A stretch of DNA of 64,000 nucleotides, from the NCBI RefSeq assembly GCF_900115805.1, contig NZ_FOXU01000005.1, positions 124,001 to 188,000 of the forward strand. The letters are read 5' to 3'. Under the pieces are notes generated by a model. It was not told the origin of the DNA. It searched no databases and saw nothing but the letters and a program-made list of their open reading frames with translations. Source of the stretch: Psychrobacillus psychrotolerans (lineage in GTDB: Bacteria > Bacillota > Bacilli > Bacillales_A > Planococcaceae). The translations under genes and the position numbers were made by a program. Shown here in pieces: positions 59,881 to 64,000 of the stretch; the stretch's first letter is position 1; every line of letters begins with the position of its first letter.

Positions 59881-61278
59881 ATGGACTGGTTAGGGAACTT
59901 AGTCGATGGAGTAAATAATATTTTATGGACTTACATATTGATAGCTTTGTTAATAATCGCTGGACTGTACTTTACTATTGGTACGAAGTTTGTACAATTT
60001 CGTCTGTTTGGAGAAATGTTCCGACTGATTGTTGAAAAAAAGGAAGAAAAGGGAGGAGTATCACCATTTCAAGCTTTTACCATTAGTACAGCTTCCCGTG
60101 TAGGGACTGGGAACATTACTGGTGTAGCACTGGCAATTGGTGTTGGTGGACCAGGGGCTGTTTTTTGGATGTGGATTATTGCAATTATCGGGATGGCAAC
60201 TGCTTTTATCGAGAGTACACTTGCCCAAGTTTATAAGGTGAAGGACGGAGATACTTTTAGAGGTGGACCTGCATATTATATGGAGAAAGCATTGGGCACA
60301 CGCAAATTAGCAATCATATTTAGTATTCTATTAACGCTATGCTTTGGCTTTATCTTTAATGCGGTTCAATCTAATACAATCGCTGCTTCAGTAGGGGATG
60401 TATTTAGTATCCAGCCTTATGTAATAGGTATTTTGCTAGTATTGTTAACCGCAACCATTATATTTGGAGGAGTACATAGAATTGTTAAGGTGACACAAGT
60501 CATCGTGCCAGTAATGGCTATATTTTATTTAATCGTCGCGATGTATGTCGTGGTGACGAATTTCACAGAAATTCCAGCAGTATTTAGCTTGATCTTTACG
60601 GAAGCATTTGGTCTTCGAGAAGCAGCAGGAGGAACTCTTGGTGCTGCAATCATGCAAGGGGTACGTCGTGGACTATTCTCCAATGAAGCTGGTATGGGGA
60701 GTGTGCCAAATGCGGCAGCGACTGCAAGTATTTCACATCCTGCTAAACAGGGCTTAGTACAAAGTCTAGGAGTATTCTTTGATACGATTATTATTTGTTC
60801 AGCGACTGCTTTCATAATTATTTTGGCGGGTCTCTATAAGACCGGAGAAAATGATGGAATCGTGTTAACTCAAAACTCATTGGCCGAACATGTTGGTAGT
60901 TGGGCACCATACTTTATCGCGATTGCAATAATCTTCTTTGCGTTCAGTTCTATTATAGGAAATTATTATTATGGTGAAACGAATATTGAATTTATCCATG
61001 CGCATAAGGGTTGGATGACCGGTTACCGTATGCTAGTACTAGTTATGGTGATGTTTGGTTCTATCGCACATGTACAACTCGTATGGAACTTAGCGGATCT
61101 ATTCATGGGACTAATGGCGATATTGAATATTGCAGTGATACTTTTACTTGGAAAGACAGCATTCCAAGTGCTTAATGATTATACGAAACAACGTAAAAAG
61201 GGAGTAAATCCAGTATTTTATGCAAAAACAATTCCTGGGTTAAAGAACACCGAATGTTGGGAAGAAGAGGATCGTTAA
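59881..61278 (+). CDS. alanine/glycine:cation symporter (AGCS family)
   Basis: Sodium- or proton-coupled amino acid importer, 465 residues with about 11 helices. Family motifs are visible: GGVSPFQAFTISTASRVGTGNITGVALAIGVGGPGAVFWMW-type residues in two pieces (PFQAFTISTASRVGTGN and GGPGAVFWMWI), RGGPAYYMEKALGT, GVRRGLFSNEAGMGSVPNAAA. The C-terminal NTECWEE ending is common in the group. B. subtilis AlsT in this family carries glutamine, so the exact substrate is open. TTGGAGGAG precedes ATG 59881. Confidence 0.92.
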   Translation: MDWLGNLVDGVNNILWTYILIALLIIAGLYFTIGTKFVQFRLFGEMFRLIVEKKEEKGGVSPFQAFTISTASRVGTGNITGVALAIGVGGPGAVFWMWIIAIIGMATAFIESTLAQVYKVKDGDTFRGGPAYYMEKALGTRKLAIIFSILLTLCFGFIFNAVQSNTIAASVGDVFSIQPYVIGILLVLLTATIIFGGVHRIVKVTQVIVPVMAIFYLIVAMYVVVTNFTEIPAVFSLIFTEAFGLREAAGGTLGAAIMQGVRRGLFSNEAGMGSVPNAAATASISHPAKQGLVQSLGVFFDTIIICSATAFIIILAGLYKTGENDGIVLTQNSLAEHVGSWAPYFIAIAIIFFAFSSIIGNYYYGETNIEFIHAHKGWMTGYRMLVLVMVMFGSIAHVQLVWNLADLFMGLMAILNIAVILLLGKTAFQVLNDYTKQRKKGVNPVFYAKTIPGLKNTECWEEEDR

Positions 61279-61332
61279 AGTCAGCGGCAAAAGCAAAACT
61301 TATTAGGACAGTTTAACAGTATACGAACCCTC

Positions 61333-61372
61333 AAAAACCGTGCAGCTCCATTTGGAGAATGCACGGTTTTAT
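61333..61372. terminator. bidirectional terminator between AGCS gene and DUF2500 gene
   Basis: Stem AAAACCGTGCA / TGCACGGTTTT with inner CTCC/GGAG; overlaps the DUF2500 stop. Confidence 0.82.
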
Positions 61373-61725
61373 TTTCTTTCAAAAGAATGATATCTAGTTC
61401 CTTGGAATGTTAATACACCAAGATCATCCTCTGCTAACATTCCGTATTCTTTTCCACTAAGCTGTAACTCCAAACGATCGCCACTATCAAACTGAAAAGT
61501 AATATAGTAGGTTGTTGAAGCTGAACTATTGCCTGAACCACCACGTGTATTAGCACGTTTCGCCACTATTTGAGCGGGTACAGATAACTTAGGAGAGTTA
61601 TTGTTTTTGTTCCACTGTTTTACACTGCTAATAATCGCAAAAATAATAAATCCAAAAACTATGACAAATACAGCACCGATAAAAATAGGAGCAAAACCTA
61701 CAAAATATAAACCAAAAGTATCCAC
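61369..61725 (-). CDS. DUF2500 membrane protein
   Basis: A 118-residue protein with one N-terminal helix (about 10-35) and a beta-rich C-terminal domain. The pattern VPAQIVAKRANTRGG, TTYYITFQFDSGDRLELQLSGKEYG, DDLGVLTFQGTRYHSFER is the full DUF2500 signature. Function unknown. An ATG two codons upstream (61731) lies one base from the AAGGGG ribosome site, so GTG 61725 at the proper distance is the more likely start. Convergent with the AGCS gene and read alone. Confidence 0.85.
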   Translation of the reverse strand: MDTFGLYFVGFAPIFIGAVFVIVFGFIIFAIISSVKQWNKNNNSPKLSVPAQIVAKRANTRGGSGNSSASTTYYITFQFDSGDRLELQLSGKEYGMLAEDDLGVLTFQGTRYHSFERK

Positions 61726-61825
61726 AGTCATTCCCCTTACTAAAACTGTTTTTCTGTTATACGCAAAAAAATGAATAAAGTTTCATCAATAGATAGACAC
61801 TGTAGTAAAAAGGAGGAAATACACA

Positions 61826-63358
61826 TTGTCAGATCAAATTTTACCCACAGAATCTAAATCCTACTGGAGAGCAAATAATGACTTTCCATTATTCTCTAAA
61901 ATAAACAACAATATCGAAACGGACATTGTCATCATTGGTGCTGGTCTTACAGGTATCACTGCTGCATATTTGTTAAGTAATAGCGGTCGAAAGGTGATTG
62001 TGGTAGAGGGTAGTCGAATATTAGAAGGTACTACGGGATTCACAACTGCCAAGGTGACTGCGCAGCATGGTCCTATCTATCAGCAACTAATTTCTACTTT
62101 TGGAGAAGAAAAAGCGAGATTATATTATGATGCAAATACGCAAGCAAAAGAATATATCAAACAAACGATTGAACAATTGAACATTCACTGTGACTACGAG
62201 ACGATGCCTGCTTATATTTATGCAGATACGGAGGTCGGTATAGAAAAAGTAGAAAAAGAAATGGAAGCTTATAACACTCTAGGAATAGAAGGTGCTTCCT
62301 TAACAAAGGATACTGGACTTCCTTATACAGTGAAGCAAGCACTTAAGTTAGAAGATCAAGGGCAGTTCCATCCGATAAAATATGCAAAAGCTTTAATGGA
62401 AAAAGCAATCGAAAACGGTGTGGAATTTTATGAAGAATCTCGTGCTAAGACTGTGAAATCGAACACAGTAGAACTAATGGAAGGACAGCATATTCGAGCA
62501 AACAAAATACTAGTATGTAGTCATTTCCCGTTTAATGATGGGGATGGTTTGTACTTTGCTAGAATGCATCCTGAACGATCTTATGCTCTAGCTTCTATCG
62601 CCCCGACTAATTATCCAAAAGGGATGTATATAAATGTAGAGAAACCGACCAGATCTGTACGAACTGCGTTAGGACAAGATGGTAAAAGGTATTTGATATT
62701 AGGTGGAGAAGGACATGTAACTGGACGATTCGAAGGAGATACCAATGTAAATTATGAAAACCTCGCAGCTTTTGGTCGAGAACAGTTTAAGGTGAAAAAT
62801 TATGATTATCGTTGGTCTGCTCAGGATTTAGTGACCTTAGATCAGCTTCCTTATGTCGGTACAATGACAGCGGGGAAGACTGATGTATTAGTAGCTACGG
62901 GTTATGCTAAATGGGGTATGACAAATAGTACAGTTGCAGCACAAATAATGGCAGATCTAGTGCTTGAAAAAGAAAATCGGTATATAGAGTTGTATGATCC
63001 AACCCGATCTAAGATGAAAAAAGAAGATATCACCAGTTTTGCTAAGACGAATGCAAGTGTTGCAAAAGAGCTTGTTAAAGGAAAGACAGAGTTACTAGAT
63101 TTGAAGCTGGACGATTTAAAAAATGGTAGTGGAGATTTAATAATGCTAGATGGCAAAAAGGTCGGTGCCTATAAGGATGACCAAGGAAAAGTTTATTTGG
63201 TAAAACCGGCGTGTACTCATATGGGCTGTAATGTCTCCTTTAATAATGCAGAAAGTTCATGGGACTGCCCATGTCATGGTTCTAGATTTAGTTATAAGGG
63301 TGATGTACTCGAGGGACCAGCATTTGAACCGTTAGAGAAGGTTAAATACGGGGAATAA
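61826..63358 (+). CDS. yhfW: FAD-dependent oxidoreductase with C-terminal Rieske domain (YhfW-like)
   Basis: A 510-residue cytoplasmic flavoprotein. Residues 30-400 form a DAO-type FAD domain (DIVIIGAGLTGITAAYLLSNSG, then VEGSRILEGTTGFTTAKVTAQHG). Residues about 410-510 are a Rieske [2Fe-2S] domain with CTHMGCNVSF and CPCHGSRF (C-X-H and C-X2-H). B. subtilis YhfW has the same build; the physiological substrate is not established. TTG 61826 follows AAGGAGGAA, which fixes the start. No operon partner; a hairpin lies 40 bp downstream. Confidence 0.9.
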   Translation: MSDQILPTESKSYWRANNDFPLFSKINNNIETDIVIIGAGLTGITAAYLLSNSGRKVIVVEGSRILEGTTGFTTAKVTAQHGPIYQQLISTFGEEKARLYYDANTQAKEYIKQTIEQLNIHCDYETMPAYIYADTEVGIEKVEKEMEAYNTLGIEGASLTKDTGLPYTVKQALKLEDQGQFHPIKYAKALMEKAIENGVEFYEESRAKTVKSNTVELMEGQHIRANKILVCSHFPFNDGDGLYFARMHPERSYALASIAPTNYPKGMYINVEKPTRSVRTALGQDGKRYLILGGEGHVTGRFEGDTNVNYENLAAFGREQFKVKNYDYRWSAQDLVTLDQLPYVGTMTAGKTDVLVATGYAKWGMTNSTVAAQIMADLVLEKENRYIELYDPTRSKMKKEDITSFAKTNASVAKELVKGKTELLDLKLDDLKNGSGDLIMLDGKKVGAYKDDQGKVYLVKPACTHMGCNVSFNNAESSWDCPCHGSRFSYKGDVLEGPAFEPLEKVKYGE

Positions 63359-63399
63359 CAAAAGTGACATATACATTTCCTTTTAAATAATTTGATTAC

Positions 63400-63441
63400 A
63401 AAGGAGTTACCCACATATAAAATGGGTAACTCCTTTACTAT
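63400..63441 (+). terminator. probable terminator after the Rieske oxidoreductase gene
   Basis: Perfect 14-bp stem AAAGGAGTTACCCA / TGGGTAACTCCTTT with a 9-base loop. The T run is displaced (TTGTTTTTAA at 63441), so termination efficiency is uncertain. Confidence 0.6.
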
Positions 63442-63446
63442 TGTTT

Positions 63447-63485
63447 TTAATCGATATATCGATTAAAATTATCGATATAGTTAAA
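63447..63485 (+). promoter_or_regulatory. operator of the PadR regulator gene
   Basis: Perfect 20-base palindrome TTAATCGATATATCGATTAA (63447-63466), followed by a second partial site ATTATCGATATA ending on the AAAGGAG ribosome site. TATCGATA repeats upstream of small PadR genes usually mark autoregulation. Confidence 0.7.
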
Positions 63486-63498
63486 GGAGTTGGATTAC

Positions 63499-63960
63499 AT
63501 GAAAAGGCGTAGAGGTTTTGTTCAACTGGCTATCTTACATTTATTAGAAGAGGCACCGATGCATGGCTATCAGATTATGAAGGAATTAGAAATTAGATCA
63601 AGCGGACATTATACTGCAAGTGCGGGAACAGTTTACCCGGCACTTCAGGAATTACTGGAGCAGGAATTGATAAAACTTGAACCTTCAGCCGAAAAAAAAA
63701 CTTATATCATTCAAGAAAAGGGAAATAATCGATTGCAGGAGTTTGAAACCCGTAACGAAGGACTATTCTGGAGTAATTGGGAGGCTCGTTGGATCTGGCA
63801 AAAATCTGAAGAAGCAATTCATCTAAAGGAACAAATAGATTTATGGGAGTCTGAGCTTAGAAAGGCGATAAAGCAAACTCGAACGACTCCTGAAAATTCG
63901 CCAAGACTAATCTCATTTATGAAAGAAATAACGGAACGATTAAAGACAGATAACTATTAG
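63499..63960 (+). CDS. PadR-family transcriptional regulator
   Basis: A 153-residue regulator. The N-terminal winged helix reads GFVQLAILHLLEEAPMHGYQIMKELE and SAGTVYPALQELLEQELIK, the PadR signature (LLxxxPxHGYxI, GTVYPxLxxLExxG). The C-terminal half is a helical dimerisation region. ATG 63499 follows AAAGGAGTTGG; a TTG at 63490 overlaps that site. The next gene begins 12 bp later, so it heads an operon that leaves the window. PadR types nearby exporters often respond to drugs or envelope stress. Confidence 0.88.
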   Translation: MKRRRGFVQLAILHLLEEAPMHGYQIMKELEIRSSGHYTASAGTVYPALQELLEQELIKLEPSAEKKTYIIQEKGNNRLQEFETRNEGLFWSNWEARWIWQKSEEAIHLKEQIDLWESELRKAIKQTRTTPENSPRLISFMKEITERLKTDNY

Positions 63961-63972
63961 GGAGTGAGACTT

Positions 63973-64000
63973 ATGAAATCATTTTGGAAATTACTTCCTT
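63973..64000 (+). CDS. start of a gene cut by the window end
   Basis: ATG 63973 after GGGAGTGAG opens a frame (MKSFWKLLP) that runs to the end of the window. Too short to identify. It starts 12 bases after the PadR stop and would be in the same operon. Confidence 0.6.

Noticed and set aside
63400-63441. Hairpin after the Rieske gene as an attenuator of padR
   Set aside because: No alternative pairing or leader peptide was seen; a plain terminator is simpler.
1-64000. CRISPR arrays, tRNA or rRNA genes, transposases, prophage genes
   Set aside because: No regularly spaced repeats with unique spacers, no T-loop/anticodon patterns and no recombinase or phage proteins were seen on either strand.

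Overview
The window is an AT-rich Gram-positive chromosome segment of the order Bacillales. Strong AGGAGG-type ribosome sites, several TTG/GTG starts, Rho-independent terminators and Bacillus-type promoters (sigma-A, sigma-W, Fur, NsrR) point there. Gene content and intergenic repeats best fit a Planococcaceae/Caryophanaceae member such as Psychrobacillus; the genus is inference. It looks like core chromosome: no transposase, phage gene, CRISPR array, tRNA or rRNA was seen.

Layout. 1-2.3 kb: distal part of an Mrp Na+/H+ antiporter operon (mrpD partial, E, F, G). 2.7-10.3 kb: BrnQ amino-acid carrier, an FCD-type GntR regulator with a YfbR-like HD phosphohydrolase, a DksA-like zinc-finger protein, a DCC thiol protein, ferredoxin-NADP reductase, a GIY-YIG protein, a DinB-fold protein, a dipeptidase and a 30-residue membrane peptide. 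10.3-19.1 kb: unknown and DUF3221 proteins, a drug MFS pump, a membrane protein, an esterase, a diguanylate cyclase, an MMPL exporter and a pentapeptide protein. 19.2-25.6 kb: Pit phosphate transporter with its DUF47 partner, the sigma-W controlled yuaF-floT membrane-domain operon, an HD-GYP protein and fumarase. 25.9-40.8 kb: PCYCGC lipoprotein, MacB-like ABC pair, methyltransferase, NhaC antiporter, acyl-CoA ligase, RDD protein, glyoxalase-like protein, HflX, an ABC exporter, a di/tripeptide transporter and a DUF6612-like lipoprotein.

41-45 kb: an iron-siderophore ABC uptake locus in the order of B. subtilis yclNOPQ, with two sigma-A promoters each followed by a Fur box. 45-54.6 kb: PAP2 phosphatase, a cysteine-free uracil-DNA glycosylase, an unknown basic protein plus heme monooxygenase behind a large inverted repeat, ZIP zinc transporter, thrC-thrB, niacin transporter NiaP with a candidate operator, a P-loop kinase, a CoA-transferase and 3-methyladenine glycosylase. 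54.6-55.2 kb: gene-free, with two oppositely oriented copies of an intergenic repeat. 55.2-64 kb: a DUF7662-GNAT fusion, divergent hmp/nsrR with an NsrR box, Mn-pyrophosphatase, DsbA-like protein, AGCS symporter, DUF2500 protein, a Rieske oxidoreductase and a PadR regulator starting an operon that leaves the window.

Themes are cation and metal homeostasis, envelope stress, nitric oxide defence and c-di-GMP signalling (one synthase, one hydrolase). The least explained features are the mosaic structured repeats (8.1 and 25.7 kb), the nested GTATAC inverted repeat at 46.6 kb, the terminator fused to a ribosome binding site at 39.9 kb and the small membrane ORF at 10.2 kb.
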